Origin: Neobacillus massiliamazoniensis
GTDB taxonomy: Bacteria > Bacillota > Bacilli > Bacillales > Cytobacillaceae
DNA: 64,000 nucleotides
Assembly (NCBI RefSeq): GCF_001048695.1
Contig: NZ_CVRB01000003.1
Coordinates: 930,001 to 994,000 of the forward strand
Reading direction: 5' to 3'
Below are positions 44,118 to 53,708 of this stretch, in pieces. The notes under the pieces are model-generated. The model ran no database searches. It saw only the letters and a program-made list of their open reading frames with translations, and had not been told where the DNA came from. Each line of letters opens with the position of its first letter. Position 1 is the first letter of the stretch. The translations under genes and the position numbers were made by a program.

Positions 44118-44936
44118 ATGGCTAAGTTGAATGGATACTCCTTACCTTTGTCTCCTGAAGGAAAAGCGAATCTTTTACCCGCTCCTCCCTGGCATTATTC
44201 CGGTGATATGTTACTCGTTGAATATCGTACCGACCCCGATGCTGTTATTGCCTTATTGCCTGATGAATTAGAACCTGCCGATGATCCAGGTGCGGTTTCG
44301 GTAATTTTCGCGGATTGGCAATCCTGTACGGATCATGGTGAAGAATGGTTAGATCCTTACCATTCCCAATATAAAGAAGCTATGGTGTATGTTGGCGCCA
44401 AATATAAAGGGCAGCCAATTTGTCGGTGTGTGTATATCTGGGTAGATAAGGATTTTGCTATGCTGCGTGGTTGGGTTCAAGGATTCCCTAAAAAACATGG
44501 AGATATTTGGATGTCACGTCCTGTTACTGTTGGAAAAGCTGGTCCTCGCCTTGCACCTGGTGGGAAATTTGGAGCGACGTTGTCAGTGGGTGGCAGGCGG
44601 TTAATTGAAGCAAGAGTTAATTTGACCGACCTTTCTGAAAAGGGTCCCCAAGTCAATAACCCGCCTCAATTTAATAGTCGTCATTTTCCAAGATGGGATA
44701 GTCTTGAGCCGGCTCTTTATGAAATGGTAACTGTAAAAGGAGTCGATAAAGAATGCAGCCCTATTTGGGAAGGACATGCGGATATCAAAGTTTACGATTC
44801 GCCATTTGAAGAATTAAGAGCATTAGAGCCTAAGGAAATCATTGGAGGCTACTATCATTCCTTTGGGTATACCATGATTGGCGGAGAAGTTGTCGAACAA
44901 CATAAACATTTAATATCAGCAAATAAGGGGGAATAA
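44118..44936 (+). CDS. Acetoacetate decarboxylase-family enzyme
   Basis: A 272-residue protein of the acetoacetate decarboxylase fold. The candidate Schiff-base lysine is in GWVQGFPKKHGDIW (Lys125/Lys126), matching the F-P-K-K motif of the family, with a conserved GGYYHSFGYTM near the end. Family members include decarboxylases, aldolases and tautomerases, so the reaction is open. Beside ring-cleavage and FAH-family genes it probably acts on a tricarboxylate intermediate of the homoprotocatechuate pathway. It is two bases ahead of the FAH-family gene. Confidence 0.8.
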   Translation: MAKLNGYSLPLSPEGKANLLPAPPWHYSGDMLLVEYRTDPDAVIALLPDELEPADDPGAVSVIFADWQSCTDHGEEWLDPYHSQYKEAMVYVGAKYKGQPICRCVYIWVDKDFAMLRGWVQGFPKKHGDIWMSRPVTVGKAGPRLAPGGKFGATLSVGGRRLIEARVNLTDLSEKGPQVNNPPQFNSRHFPRWDSLEPALYEMVTVKGVDKECSPIWEGHADIKVYDSPFEELRALEPKEIIGGYYHSFGYTMIGGEVVEQHKHLISANKGE

Positions 44937-44938
44937 GC

Positions 44939-45751
44939 ATGCAAATCGTACGAGTAAAACGTGGAGAACAAATTGTAAGGGGTTACCTTGATAGAGAGCT
45001 ACTCATTCTTGATAACGGGGAAAAAGTTCTTCCATCTGATGCTCAATTTCTCCCTCCTGTTGAACCAACTAAAATCATTGCTATGCATTTAAATTTTCCA
45101 AGCCGCGTTGAAGCTTTTGGTGCAAAAAAACCACGTTGGCCTTCTTATTTCATGAAACCCCTGACATCTCTCGCGAGTCATCAAGCTGCCGTGGCAAGAC
45201 CACGCAATACAAAATACCTCAATTATGAAGGTGAAATTGCTTTAATTATTGGGAAGAAAGCTAAAAACGTTTCCCGGGAGGAAGCTTGGAACTATATTGC
45301 TGGCTACAGCCCTGTCATCGATTATGGTCTCCATGACTTCCGCACTTCTGATGCAGGGTCGATGCTGCGTGTCAAAGGACAGGATGGTTTTTGCCCAATT
45401 GGGCCAACCTTAATTCCAGCTCATGAAGTAGATCCTCATAACCTTACTCTAAGAACCTATGTTAATGGAAAGGTTGTTCAGGAGGACAATACCAGTACGT
45501 TACAATTTCCTTTTAATGAAATTGTTGCTGATTTAGCCCGGCTAATTACTTTAGAGCCAGGTGATGTGATTTTAACAGGTACCCCTGCTAATTCACGCCC
45601 GGTTCAACCAGGGGATGTCGTAGAAGTGGAAATTGAAGGCTATCCACGTTTGACAACAACGGTTGTGGAAAGTGAAGTTGACTTTGCCGATTTTGGTGCT
45701 CAACCTGAGGATTCTGATAATGCAAGAAATACTGCATTTGAGATTGAATAG
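44939..45751 (+). CDS. Fumarylacetoacetase-family hydrolase/decarboxylase (HpaG-like)
   Basis: A 270-residue FAH-family enzyme. The metal-binding residues are in NYEGEIALIIGK (E-x-E) and the later Asp in GYSPVIDYGLHDF; the C-terminal GDVILTGTPANSRPVQPGD is diagnostic. In hpa pathways such enzymes decarboxylate or isomerise 5-oxo-pent-3-ene-1,2,5-tricarboxylate (HpaG). Only one FAH unit is present, while E. coli HpaG has two, so another gene may provide the isomerase. It starts two bases after the decarboxylase-family gene. Confidence 0.85.
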   Translation: MQIVRVKRGEQIVRGYLDRELLILDNGEKVLPSDAQFLPPVEPTKIIAMHLNFPSRVEAFGAKKPRWPSYFMKPLTSLASHQAAVARPRNTKYLNYEGEIALIIGKKAKNVSREEAWNYIAGYSPVIDYGLHDFRTSDAGSMLRVKGQDGFCPIGPTLIPAHEVDPHNLTLRTYVNGKVVQEDNTSTLQFPFNEIVADLARLITLEPGDVILTGTPANSRPVQPGDVVEVEIEGYPRLTTTVVESEVDFADFGAQPEDSDNARNTAFEIE

Positions 45752-45799
45752 GAACTAGACATTTAGATTAATTCTCAAGAATAGGAGATGAATGATAGA

Positions 45800-46363
45800 A
45801 TGAAGCTTCTTGGAATTTCCGGTACCCTCCTTGGGGCTAAAACGGCCATATTGGTAGATGCGGTTCTCAATGGAGTGAAGAATAATAATCCTGATGTAGA
45901 GGTGGAACTTTTAGATTTGCGTGGGTATGATCTCCAGTTTTGCGATGGCAGAGATCCTTCAACATATAATGAAGATACACGAAAAATCATTGAGGCTGTT
46001 TCTCAGGCTGATTTCTATCTAATTGGGACTCCAATATTCAATGGTTCCATACCAGCTCCTTTAAAAAATGTATTTGATATCGTGCCACCTTCAGTTTTTC
46101 GAAACAAGGTTATGGGTTTTGTCGCTAATGGCGGAACCTATCAGCATTATCTTGTTGTAGAAAATCAATTGAAACCTATTGCCGGGTATTTCCGGGCATT
46201 TGTGGCTCCAAGCTATGTATATGCTCATAATGATCACTTTAATCGAGAAAATGAAATAGTTGATACAGAAGTACTAGACCGGATTCACCATTTAGCACAG
46301 GAAATGGTTTATATGCAAAATGCATTAAAGAATCATTCACATGATCTATTTAAAATTCATTAA
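45800..46363 (+). CDS. NAD(P)H-dependent FMN reductase
   Basis: A 187-residue flavodoxin-fold reductase. It begins with LLGISGTL, contains the FMN-loop region GTPIFNGSIPAPLKNVFD (about 77-94) and a GFVANGGTYQHYL segment. Such enzymes deliver reduced flavin to two-component monooxygenases, so it can stand in for HpaC as partner of HpaB, although it belongs to a different family. The ATG at 45800 is 12 bases after AGGAG; the ATG at 45788 directly abuts that site. It is last in the rightward arm. Confidence 0.82.
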   Translation: MKLLGISGTLLGAKTAILVDAVLNGVKNNNPDVEVELLDLRGYDLQFCDGRDPSTYNEDTRKIIEAVSQADFYLIGTPIFNGSIPAPLKNVFDIVPPSVFRNKVMGFVANGGTYQHYLVVENQLKPIAGYFRAFVAPSYVYAHNDHFNRENEIVDTEVLDRIHHLAQEMVYMQNALKNHSHDLFKIH

Positions 46364-46398
46364 CATGTTTGCTATTCCTTATAAGCCTACAAAAAAGC

Positions 46399-46442
46399 GG
46401 GTGTCCCAAAAGTATAACTTTTAGGGGCACCCCTTTTTTTTA
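46399..46442 (+). terminator. Terminator after the FMN reductase gene
   Basis: GGGTGTCCCAAAAGT pairs with ACTTTTAGGGGCACCC, then eight T. The arms belong to the GGGACA palindrome family also seen near 28.5 and 33.05 kb. Confidence 0.85.
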
Positions 46443-46515
46443 ATGGTCTGTGAAACTTGTCTGTTGATTTCCGCTCAAGAAGCTCGCTTTCCGCGGGCGG
46501 TACGGGGAGCCTCTT
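46443..46515 (+). repeat. R2 element, 3'-truncated copy
   Basis: GGTCTGTGAAACTTGTCTGT, then TTTCCGCTCAAGAAGC and CCGCGGGCGGTACGGGGAGCC match the left part of R2. It ends abruptly 12 bp before the spoVR stop codon. Confidence 0.75.
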
Positions 46516-46526
46516 TAAAAATTTGT

Positions 46527-47939
46527 TTATAGATATTTCCGATGGAGTCCTTTGCCATCATAAGAAAACAACATAGTTCTTTCTTCAATCAAGGTTTCCA
46601 TATGAACCGGTCTTCCCCACAGCTGGTGAATATAGGGTAACACCTTCTCCAAATATTTCACATCCAGTTCTACACCTTCAAACCAATGTTTTAAATATAA
46701 TTCACCATTTTTTAAATAGTCACCATCCATGACAGTGATATATGGAAAACCGCCATTTACACGCATATTTACCAGTTGATCACGGACATGCTCCCACTGC
46801 TTATCAACAATTTTATAATCCCTGCCTTGCTTTTGAAAAAGATACAAATCCTCTCTCATGATAAGTTCTTTTGTTAAATAATTTCGCAGGAACGAAATAT
46901 CAGACTCGATTTCCCTGACCTCAAAGATTTTTTCCCTTCCAGATTCAGGTTGGACTCCTCTTCGTTTCATTTCTTCAGTGGGATTGTTAAAGCGTTCTTC
47001 AATATCTTCAAAAATCTTTATTCCGAGGTAGTATGGATTAATACCTGTTTTTGATGGCTGCACAACACCGGCATTCAATTTAGCAAATTCAATGGCTTCA
47101 TCACTTGTTAAATCCATTTCCCTTAATATCCTCTGGTGCCAGTAGGAAGCCCAGCCTTCATTCATGATTTTTGTTTCCAGCTGCGGCCAGAAATACAGCA
47201 TTTCTTCCCGCATCATGGTCAGAATGTCGCGTTGCCAATCAGATAGCTCCCTGCTATATGATTCAATAAATAACAATAAATCTTTCTCTGGCTTTGGTGG
47301 AAATTTCTTTTTTCGAGTTTTTTTATCAACCACTTTATCTTTTTCATCGAGCTTCCACAAATCATCATATGGAGAAACGTTGTGATGTTCCTCATCATCC
47401 TCTTCTTCGTCTTCGTTGGACCAAGACAGCTTCGGCCTCATAAGCGATGGATCGATATGTTCATCAATAGAAAGAACTGCATCAAGAAAGGTTTCTACTT
47501 CTTTTTTACCGTACTTAATTTCATATTGATGAATTCTCTCGGCCGTTGCCGCCATACTTTCGACCATATCTCGTTTTGTATTCTGAAACCGAACATTATT
47601 TTTAAAGAAATCACAATGGGCAAGGACATGTGCCACAATGAGTTTATTTTGAATAAGGGAATTAGAATCCAATAAAAATGCATAACATGGATTGGAATTG
47701 ATGACAAGTTCATATATTTTACTTAGCCCTAAGTCATAATGAATCTTCATTTTATGAAATTGCTTCCCAAAGCTCCAGTGTGAAAACCGTGTCGGCATTC
47801 CGTAAGCTCCAAAAGTATAAATAATTTCGGCAGGACAGATTTCATATCGCATCGGATAAAAGTCTAAACCAAAACCGCTGGCAATTTCGGTAATTTCACT
47901 AATGGCATATTCGAGCGCTTGCCGATCTTCCACATTCAT
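46527..47939 (-). CDS. spoVR: Stage V sporulation protein R
   Basis: A 470-residue SpoVR-family protein, associated with spore cortex formation in Bacillus; biochemical role unknown. Recognisable stretches are [49 protein letters not shown] and [29 protein letters not shown] precedes ATG 47939. The neighbours yhdB and pgcA also lie near spoVR in B. subtilis, supporting chromosomal synteny. Single leftward gene. Confidence 0.95.
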   Translation of the reverse strand: MNVEDRQALEYAISEITEIASGFGLDFYPMRYEICPAEIIYTFGAYGMPTRFSHWSFGKQFHKMKIHYDLGLSKIYELVINSNPCYAFLLDSNSLIQNKLIVAHVLAHCDFFKNNVRFQNTKRDMVESMAATAERIHQYEIKYGKKEVETFLDAVLSIDEHIDPSLMRPKLSWSNEDEEEDDEEHHNVSPYDDLWKLDEKDKVVDKKTRKKKFPPKPEKDLLLFIESYSRELSDWQRDILTMMREEMLYFWPQLETKIMNEGWASYWHQRILREMDLTSDEAIEFAKLNAGVVQPSKTGINPYYLGIKIFEDIEERFNNPTEEMKRRGVQPESGREKIFEVREIESDISFLRNYLTKELIMREDLYLFQKQGRDYKIVDKQWEHVRDQLVNMRVNGGFPYITVMDGDYLKNGELYLKHWFEGVELDVKYLEKVLPYIHQLWGRPVHMETLIEERTMLFSYDGKGLHRKYL

Positions 47940-48032
47940 TTACTATTCCCCCTTTGCCTTCATACCACAATGTATGAAGGAAAGGCAGGAATGATGAAAC
48001 CAGAGTGGAAAATTCAAACTCCGTTATTTATA

Positions 48033-48216
48033 GGCTTTGTTAAAGGTCATTGTTGTTTTTGAAACTATGTTGATTGGAGCGGAAGGCGCGAGACTCCTGC
48101 GGGAGTACGGGGCAGGGGAGACCCCACAGGCGCTTAAGCGCCGAGGAGGCTCCCCGGAACGCCCGCGGAAAGCGAAGCGCCTGAAGCGCAAATCAACAGG
48201 CAAGTTTAACACAGCC
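48033..48216 (-). repeat. Dispersed GC-rich element R2, copy 3 (inverted)
   Basis: A 184-bp copy in the opposite orientation: begins GGCTTTGTTAAAGGTCATTG and ends CAAGTTTAACACAGCC. The internal palindrome GGCGCTTAAGCGCC is intact. It occupies much of the 439-bp gap between spoVR and yhdB; the remainder holds their divergent promoters, with no further ORF recognised. Confidence 0.85.
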
Positions 48217-48378
48217 TATTTATAAAGTATTTTGCCCATCCAACTTGCTCTTAACAGATTTATTATTCAGGAGAAAGTTGGAAAAGGCGTTTTCATCAGG
48301 TGTCCAACATTTTCTGCGAAAGTTCTAAGTAAATTATCATACAATAATCTTAACTCCTAATAAGGAGGAGATAAACAA

Positions 48379-48633
48379 GTGAATAAAGTGGACTACGATC
48401 GAGCGTTGTACTATACTCATCGATCTGAGTGGGATAATTTACTAATTCTTATGGTAAGAACACAAGACCAGTTTTTATCCAAAAAGATCGAACAATTCCT
48501 GCATGCTTATAATTTTGAACATGACTACTCTGTTATAGAAAAAAAACTGTATTCTCTGCTTCGTTACATCGACCATGCCAACGAATTAATGGAACATGAA
48601 CCATGTGAGATACCGATGTTTAGTCTTTCCTGA
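48379..48633 (+). CDS. yhdB: YhdB-family small protein
   Basis: An 84-residue cytosolic protein starting VDYDRALYYTHRSEWDNLLI, with FLHAYNFEHDY in the middle. I recognise it as YhdB of B. subtilis, of unknown function, and the position between spoVR and pgcA agrees. The GTG at 48379 is eight bases after AGGAGGAG. Confidence 0.8.
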   Translation: MNKVDYDRALYYTHRSEWDNLLILMVRTQDQFLSKKIEQFLHAYNFEHDYSVIEKKLYSLLRYIDHANELMEHEPCEIPMFSLS

Positions 48634-48756
48634 AAAAACAAGTGGATACATTTTTGTTGAGAAAATTTATGGCAACCGGGCCAAAGAATTCCACCAAAAA
48701 ATACGGCTTCCTTTGTCGGGAGCCGTATTAACCGTGATCTACTAAAACCTGAAAAA

Positions 48757-48795
48757 AACTCCCGAAGATTAGCCTTCGAGAGTTTTTATTATACT
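48757..48795 (-). terminator. Terminator of pgcA
   Basis: AAAACTCTCGAAG and CTTCGGGAGTTTT on the minus strand form the stem, followed by T. Confidence 0.8.
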
Positions 48796-48822
48796 AACGG
48801 GACAAATATATCACCATGATTA

Positions 48823-50565
48823 TTACTTTTCAGAAACAGTTGCAATCTTTAGGTCAACAAGGGCCATAAAGTCTTTTTCAACCTGTTGTAATTTCCTATC
48901 GCTTTCTTCAAGGCTTGAACTATTCACCCCAAAATAGAACTTCACTTTTGGTTCGGTGCCTGATGGTCGTAAACATACCCACGAACCATCCTCAAAGGTA
49001 TATTTCAAGACGTTGGATTTAGGTAAGTCAATCTTTTCCTCCATGTTTCCTGATACGCGAATACCTGTCAGGTAATCTTCAGATGAAGTAGTTGTTAATG
49101 ATCCCAAGCTTGTCAATGGTTGTGAGCGGAACGAAGCTAAAATTCGTTGAATCATTTCCGCTCCCTCTTTTCCCTTTAATGTCAAAGAACGAAGACCTTC
49201 TTTATAATAACCATACTTTTCAAATACTTGCATTAACCCTTCATAAAGAGACATTCCTTTAGTTTTATAATAGGCGCAAACCTCCGTCGCCAAAAGAGCT
49301 GCCTGTACAGCGTCTTTGTCACGGGCGAAGTCACCAATCAAGTAACCGTAGCTTTCTTCATAGCCAAATAGGAAGGTGTGCTTACCACTAGCCTCATATT
49401 CGTTTATTTTTTCAGCGATAAACTTAAAGCCCGTTAAGACGTCAACCGTCTCTAATCCATATGAAGCCGCAATTTTTCTACCAATTTCCGATGTCACGAT
49501 TGTCTTTAAGACAACTCCATTATCTGGGACTGTCCCTTTTTCTTTTTTCTGTGTAAGAAGATAATCAAGCAATAATGCTCCTGTTTGATTACCTGTAAGT
49601 ACGACATATTCTCCTTCATGATTAGGCACCGCAATTCCTAAACGGTCAGCATCGGGGTCTGTACCAATTAATATGTCAGCTCCCACTTTTTTACCGTCAC
49701 GAATTGCTAATTCAAAGGCAGCATGTTCTTCAGGATTTGGGCTTTTTACTGTAGAGAATTCCGGATCAGGAAGCTCTTGTTCTTTAACAATCGTCACATT
49801 TTTATATCCAAATGCCTCCATTGCTCGGCGTACCGGTTTGTTTGCCGTTCCATGAAGTGGGGTAAAGACAATTTTAATATCCGTTTCATTAGCTAAAGCG
49901 GGATTTTCGGAAATGGTCTTTAACTTTTCAAGATAAACTTGATCAACTTCTGAACCAATTATTTTAATTAGTCCTGCTTCCTTTAGCTTCTCCTCACTAT
50001 CGACTTCAATTAACAACTCGTTTTCAATTTCATTCACTTTTGCAATTACAATATCTGCACTTTCGAGAGCTAATTGTCCCCCATCTTTGCCATAAACCTT
50101 ATAACCATTATATTCAGGTGGATTATGACTGGCTGTTATGACAATCCCCGAAAATGCATTTAAATAGCGTAAAGCAAACGATAATTCAGGAGTTGGTCTT
50201 AGTTCGTCAAAAACATAGGTTTGAATTCCCTTGGTGGCAAGTGTTTTAGCTGCCTCCATTGCAAATTCAGGTGATTTATGACGGGAATCAAACGCAATGA
50301 CCACCCCACGCTTCTTTGCTTCTACTCCATTTTCTTCTATGTATGCTGCTAGACCAGCTGATGCCTTACGGACAGTATATATATTCATCCTATTCGTACC
50401 AACACCAATTTCTCCGCGCATTCCACCTGTTCCAAACTCCAGGTTTTTATAAAATGCTTCTTCAAGCTCTTTTTCATTCGTTTTTAATTCTTCTAATTGA
50501 ATTTTCAATTCACCCTGTAAATCTTCAAATTCAATCCAACTACTCGCTTTTTTCTTCCATTCCAT
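48823..50565 (-). CDS. pgcA: Alpha-phosphoglucomutase / phospho-sugar mutase
   Basis: Interconverts glucose 1- and 6-phosphate, feeding UDP-glucose for wall teichoic acid and glycolipid. It has 580 residues. The phosphoserine is Ser146 in [14 protein letters not shown], the metal loop is [12 protein letters not shown], the sugar-specificity loop [12 protein letters not shown], and the phosphate-binding loop [14 protein letters not shown]. The ATG at 50565 has GGAGGAG upstream; the longer reading to 50592 lacks one. Its place near yhcT/yhcU and yhdB matches B. subtilis yhxB/pgcA. Confidence 0.95.
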   Translation of the reverse strand: MEWKKKASSWIEFEDLQGELKIQLEELKTNEKELEEAFYKNLEFGTGGMRGEIGVGTNRMNIYTVRKASAGLAAYIEENGVEAKKRGVVIAFDSRHKSPEFAMEAAKTLATKGIQTYVFDELRPTPELSFALRYLNAFSGIVITASHNPPEYNGYKVYGKDGGQLALESADIVIAKVNEIENELLIEVDSEEKLKEAGLIKIIGSEVDQVYLEKLKTISENPALANETDIKIVFTPLHGTANKPVRRAMEAFGYKNVTIVKEQELPDPEFSTVKSPNPEEHAAFELAIRDGKKVGADILIGTDPDADRLGIAVPNHEGEYVVLTGNQTGALLLDYLLTQKKEKGTVPDNGVVLKTIVTSEIGRKIAASYGLETVDVLTGFKFIAEKINEYEASGKHTFLFGYEESYGYLIGDFARDKDAVQAALLATEVCAYYKTKGMSLYEGLMQVFEKYGYYKEGLRSLTLKGKEGAEMIQRILASFRSQPLTSLGSLTTTSSEDYLTGIRVSGNMEEKIDLPKSNVLKYTFEDGSWVCLRPSGTEPKVKFYFGVNSSSLEESDRKLQQVEKDFMALVDLKIATVSEK

Positions 50566-50724
50566 GAAATCTCCTCCAAAAACTTTTTCCATTCTTATAT
50601 TATTTCGAAGGTCAAGTTGGATACTCCTTTAAAAATCTCTTCGAATTATCCATAATTTTTGCATCTAAGTTTGACCCCTATATTGTATAGTTTAATCCCA
50701 CCAATATACAAGGTCAAAAAAATG

Positions 50725-50815
50725 AAAAAGAAAAAGGCGATGTATCGCGCTCCGACGCTTACTCTTATTGAACTGGACAATTCTCGAAGTCGAATTTTAT
50801 ACTTTATTCCTATAA
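50725..50815. repeat. R3-family repeat fragment
   Basis: GTATCGCGCTCCGACGCTTA then GGACAATTCTCGAAGTCGAA and TTTTATAC, matching the right end of the large R3 copy at 56.4-56.5 kb. It lies between the divergent ends of pgcA and yhcU. Confidence 0.65.
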
Positions 50816-50856
50816 AAAAGAAAACGCCTGCTAATGCAAGCGTAAACAAGTTAATA

Positions 50857-51264
50857 TTAAATTAACAACTCGTTAGCCACTTTTGTATTGACGCTTAACA
50901 AATGATTATTCATTCTTTTTGCGACTACAAACTGTTCATATTCAAACGGAAAGAATAAACCAAATTCTTGCAAATGGGACACATTTTTAGAAAAAAGAGT
51001 AGAATATTGATCATCAAGGTCAGTAGATTCTAGGATTGAAATCAGTGTCTGCATACATGCCATCACCTTAAAAGCATCCTTTAATGTGCCAAAAACCTCT
51101 ACTTGATTTTCCATTGTATCCAGCACTTTTAATTGCTCAAATTCGTAAATTTCATCCTCCGTAAAATAGAGTGGAAAAACATTTGAATAAATATACCTCA
51201 CAAGCCCGCTTATCTCTTCTTCCTGACTTGGTGTAGAGGCAAATACAATTTTCACTTGTACCAC
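50857..51264 (-). CDS. yhcU: YhcU-like protein, function unknown
   Basis: A 135-residue cytosolic protein: VKIVFASTPSQEEEI at the start, FPLYFTEDEIYEFE, then FGTLKDAFKVMACMQTLISI and FGLFFPFEYEQF. I recognise it from memory as B. subtilis YhcU (DUF5365). Its place beside the pseudouridine synthase (yhcT) supports this. No catalytic motif is visible. Confidence 0.75.
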   Translation of the reverse strand: MVQVKIVFASTPSQEEEISGLVRYIYSNVFPLYFTEDEIYEFEQLKVLDTMENQVEVFGTLKDAFKVMACMQTLISILESTDLDDQYSTLFSKNVSHLQEFGLFFPFEYEQFVVAKRMNNHLLSVNTKVANELLI

Positions 51265-51347
51265 ACCTTTTCACATCAAGATTTTCTGTCTATTATATAA
51301 CATAAGAATAACATAAACCCTCTTGGAAAAATGGTGGTAATTATCAC

Positions 51348-51490
51348 CACAATCAAAAGCGGAAGCGCCTCGATCAGCCCCGACAAGCATAAGACAAGCC
51401 GGCAGGAAGGTTGTTTTTTAACCTTCATGTCGGATTGGCTTATGACCTCGAGGGGCTAGGCGCAAGCTGGACAATACTCGAAGTCAAAAT
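51348..51490. repeat. R3-family repeat
   Basis: AAAAGCGGAAGCGCCTCGAT and CAGCCCC at the left, an internal hairpin AAGGTTG-TTTTTTAACCTT, and ACCTCGAGGGGCTAGGCGC with GGACAATACTCGAAGTC at the right. The outer AAGCG...GGGCTAGGCGC arms pair. It reaches into the leader of yhcT. Confidence 0.75.
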
Positions 51491-51507
51491 TAAAAAGGAA
51501 GATGTTA

Positions 51508-52434
51508 ATGTTGCAAACAAAACGAAAGGGCGAATGGTTGGAACTCAAAATACCTAAATTTTGGGAAGGAAAAACAATAGAAGACCTTTTTTATAATGAA
51601 TGGGAAGCCCCGAGAAAAGTAACCCATCTGTTCAGAACGGAAAAGAAGGTGCTAGTAAATGGAAGCAGAGCAAACTGGAAATTACCGCTTGTTTCCGGTG
51701 AAAAGCTTGAGATTAAATTATTTGAAGAAGAAGAATTACAGGTGGTGCCAAATTTCCAAGAGATTCAGGTTCTTTACGAAGATGACCATGTATTGGTGTT
51801 AAATAAGCCCCCGTTTCTAAATACCCATCCAAATGATCTACAATTAGAAACGAATACTCTTGTTAACGCTGCAGCCTTTTATTTACTGGCTAATGGTGAA
51901 CTACGCAATATCCAGCAAATTCATCGCTTAGACCGGGATACCTCTGGAGCCATTTTATTTGCGAAACATAAGCTAGCTGGGGCTATCTTGGACAGAATGC
52001 TGGAAAAACGGCAAATTAAAAGAACCTATCTCGCTCTCGTACACGGAGTAGTAAAAGCTAAAAAAGGAACAATAAACACCCCGATTGGCCGGGATCGACA
52101 TCATCCCACTAAAAGGCGTGTCTCTCCATCAGGTCAGGAGGCTATCACCCACTATCAAGTAATAAAAACAGATAAAAATAATGTTTTTTCTTATGTAAAA
52201 TGCTGGCTTGATACGGGGAGAACCCATCAAATTAGGGTCCATTTAAGCTACATTGGCCATCCTTTAGTTGGGGATGTACTGTATGGCGGCAAACCAATTG
52301 TCAATCGCCAAGCACTACACGCTGTAAAACTGGAATTTACCCATCCCTTCACACTTGAAAACGTTGAGTGTCAGGCACCATTTCTTGATGATCCCCCCAT
52401 TTTTAAAGACATTGATATATACAGTATAGAATGA
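51508..52434 (+). CDS. yhcT: RluA-family pseudouridine synthase (YhcT)
   Basis: Isomerises uridine in rRNA or tRNA; target unknown. It has 308 residues, with an N-terminal S4-like region and the catalytic Asp142 in IHRLDRDTSGAILFAK, followed by DTGRTHQIRVHL and GHPLVGDVLYG. The ATG at 51508 is eight bases after AAGGA; the ATG at 51502 abuts it. Upstream is an R3 repeat. Adjacent yhcU agrees with B. subtilis gene order. Confidence 0.9.
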   Translation: MLQTKRKGEWLELKIPKFWEGKTIEDLFYNEWEAPRKVTHLFRTEKKVLVNGSRANWKLPLVSGEKLEIKLFEEEELQVVPNFQEIQVLYEDDHVLVLNKPPFLNTHPNDLQLETNTLVNAAAFYLLANGELRNIQQIHRLDRDTSGAILFAKHKLAGAILDRMLEKRQIKRTYLALVHGVVKAKKGTINTPIGRDRHHPTKRRVSPSGQEAITHYQVIKTDKNNVFSYVKCWLDTGRTHQIRVHLSYIGHPLVGDVLYGGKPIVNRQALHAVKLEFTHPFTLENVECQAPFLDDPPIFKDIDIYSIE

Positions 52435-52465
52435 AAAAAAGCCTCCGGAGGATGGAGGCTTTTTT
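52434..52465. terminator. Bidirectional terminator between yhcT and the GlsB-like gene
   Basis: AAAAAGCCTCC, loop GGAGGAT, GGAGGCTTTTT. Confidence 0.88.
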
Positions 52466-52499
52466 GTCTTGCTAGTGCACACGCGCTTTTCTATTCTTT

Positions 52500-52754
52500 T
52501 TAATCAGCTTTTCTAAAGGATCTCATGATAAAGCTTAGGAGGAAGGTTAACACAACCGCACCGATTATTGCAGGGATTATGGCAAAATCGGCTACACGTG
52601 GTCCCCAATTTCCTAAGATTAATGACCCAAGCCAGGCTCCAACAAATCCAGCAATAATATTACCTATAATGCCTCCCGGTACATCTCTCCCCACAATCAG
52701 GCCGGCTAACCAGCCAATAATACCACCAACGATTAGTGACCAAATAAAGTTCAT
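52500..52754 (-). CDS. GlsB/YeaQ/YmgE-family stress membrane protein
   Basis: An 84-residue protein with three hydrophobic helices and the glycine-rich motifs GGIIGWLAGLIVG and GNIIAGFVGAWLGSLILG of the transglycosylase-associated (YeaQ/GlsB) family. These proteins are linked to general or envelope stress; biochemical role unknown. ATG 52754 has AAGGAG nine bases upstream. Single gene. Confidence 0.85.
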   Translation of the reverse strand: MNFIWSLIVGGIIGWLAGLIVGRDVPGGIIGNIIAGFVGAWLGSLILGNWGPRVADFAIIPAIIGAVVLTFLLSFIMRSFRKAD

Positions 52755-53079
52755 TAAGAACACTCCTTTTTAGTATTCAAAATATCACTTAATCAAATTC
52801 TTCAAGCAGTAATCAACTTTTTTTCTGCCTGTAATTCTAAATTACCCAATTTTGTTTTTCTTAATCAAAAAAAAGAGTGAGATGAGTTTATTTAAATAAA
52901 AATACATATATAATGCGGCTTCAGGAAACATTGAACATACTTAGAGGTTATTTTTTCAGAAAATTCTTATGTTAAGTTTTTGTAAATTCACAACTTATTA
53001 CTTTCCTTTTTCGACAACTTTTAGATAAAATATTACTTTGGTTGGTGTACAACTTTTGATGAAAAATGGGGGTTTTCAC

Positions 53080-53697
53080 ATGGCATTGAAAAAAAATGAT
53101 AAGTTCACAATTTTGCTGAATAATATTTCCACCAATTTAAAGGAAAGTGCAAATTTCTTTACTGATTACAAATTAAAAAATGTAAGTGATTTAAAAATTT
53201 TCTCTGAAAAAATGAAAGAATATGAATCAACAGGCGATTCCTTTGTTCATGAAGTAATTAAGGAGTTAAACGATGCCTTTATCACACCGATTGAACGTGA
53301 AGATATTCTGCATCTTGCGATGAGCATGGATGATGTCCTTGATGGTTTAGAAGGATGTGCCGCATTATTCGAAATGTACTCTATTACAACTGCGGATGAT
53401 TTTATGAAGGGCTTTGTGGATGCCATTCAAGCCAGTGCTCATGAGATTGATAAGGCAGTAGAATTGCTATCCAATAAAAAACTGCCTCAAATAAGAGAAC
53501 ATGCCATTAAAATAAAAGATTACGAATCAAAATGTGATAATATCCTTAGACAATCCATTAAGCATTTATTTACAGTCGAAAAAGACCCGATTCGAATTAT
53601 TCAATATAAGGAAATTTACGAAACACTTGAAGATATTGCTGACAGCAGTCAGGAAGTTGCGAATACGCTTGAAACCATTATCATGAAAAATGCATAA
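53080..53697 (+). CDS. DUF47-family PhoU-like regulator of phosphate transport (YkaA)
   Basis: A 205-residue all-helical PhoU-like protein (NISTNLKESANFFTDYKLKN; FITPIEREDILHLAMSMDDV; IYETLEDIADSSQEVANTLE). DUF47 proteins accompany Pit transporters and are thought to control phosphate uptake. The ATG at 53080 follows GGGGG; the longer reading to 53038 lacks a site. It is 11 bp before the Pit gene, so one operon; the pair matches B. subtilis ykaA-pit. Confidence 0.9.
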   Translation: MALKKNDKFTILLNNISTNLKESANFFTDYKLKNVSDLKIFSEKMKEYESTGDSFVHEVIKELNDAFITPIEREDILHLAMSMDDVLDGLEGCAALFEMYSITTADDFMKGFVDAIQASAHEIDKAVELLSNKKLPQIREHAIKIKDYESKCDNILRQSIKHLFTVEKDPIRIIQYKEIYETLEDIADSSQEVANTLETIIMKNA

Positions 53698-53708
53698 GGA
53701 GCAATAAA

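Noticed and set aside
48024..48225. ORFs on both strands inside an R2 copy
   Set aside because: Both lie across a palindromic repeat with terminal inverted repeats; similar accidental ORFs occur in other R2 copies and encode no plausible protein.
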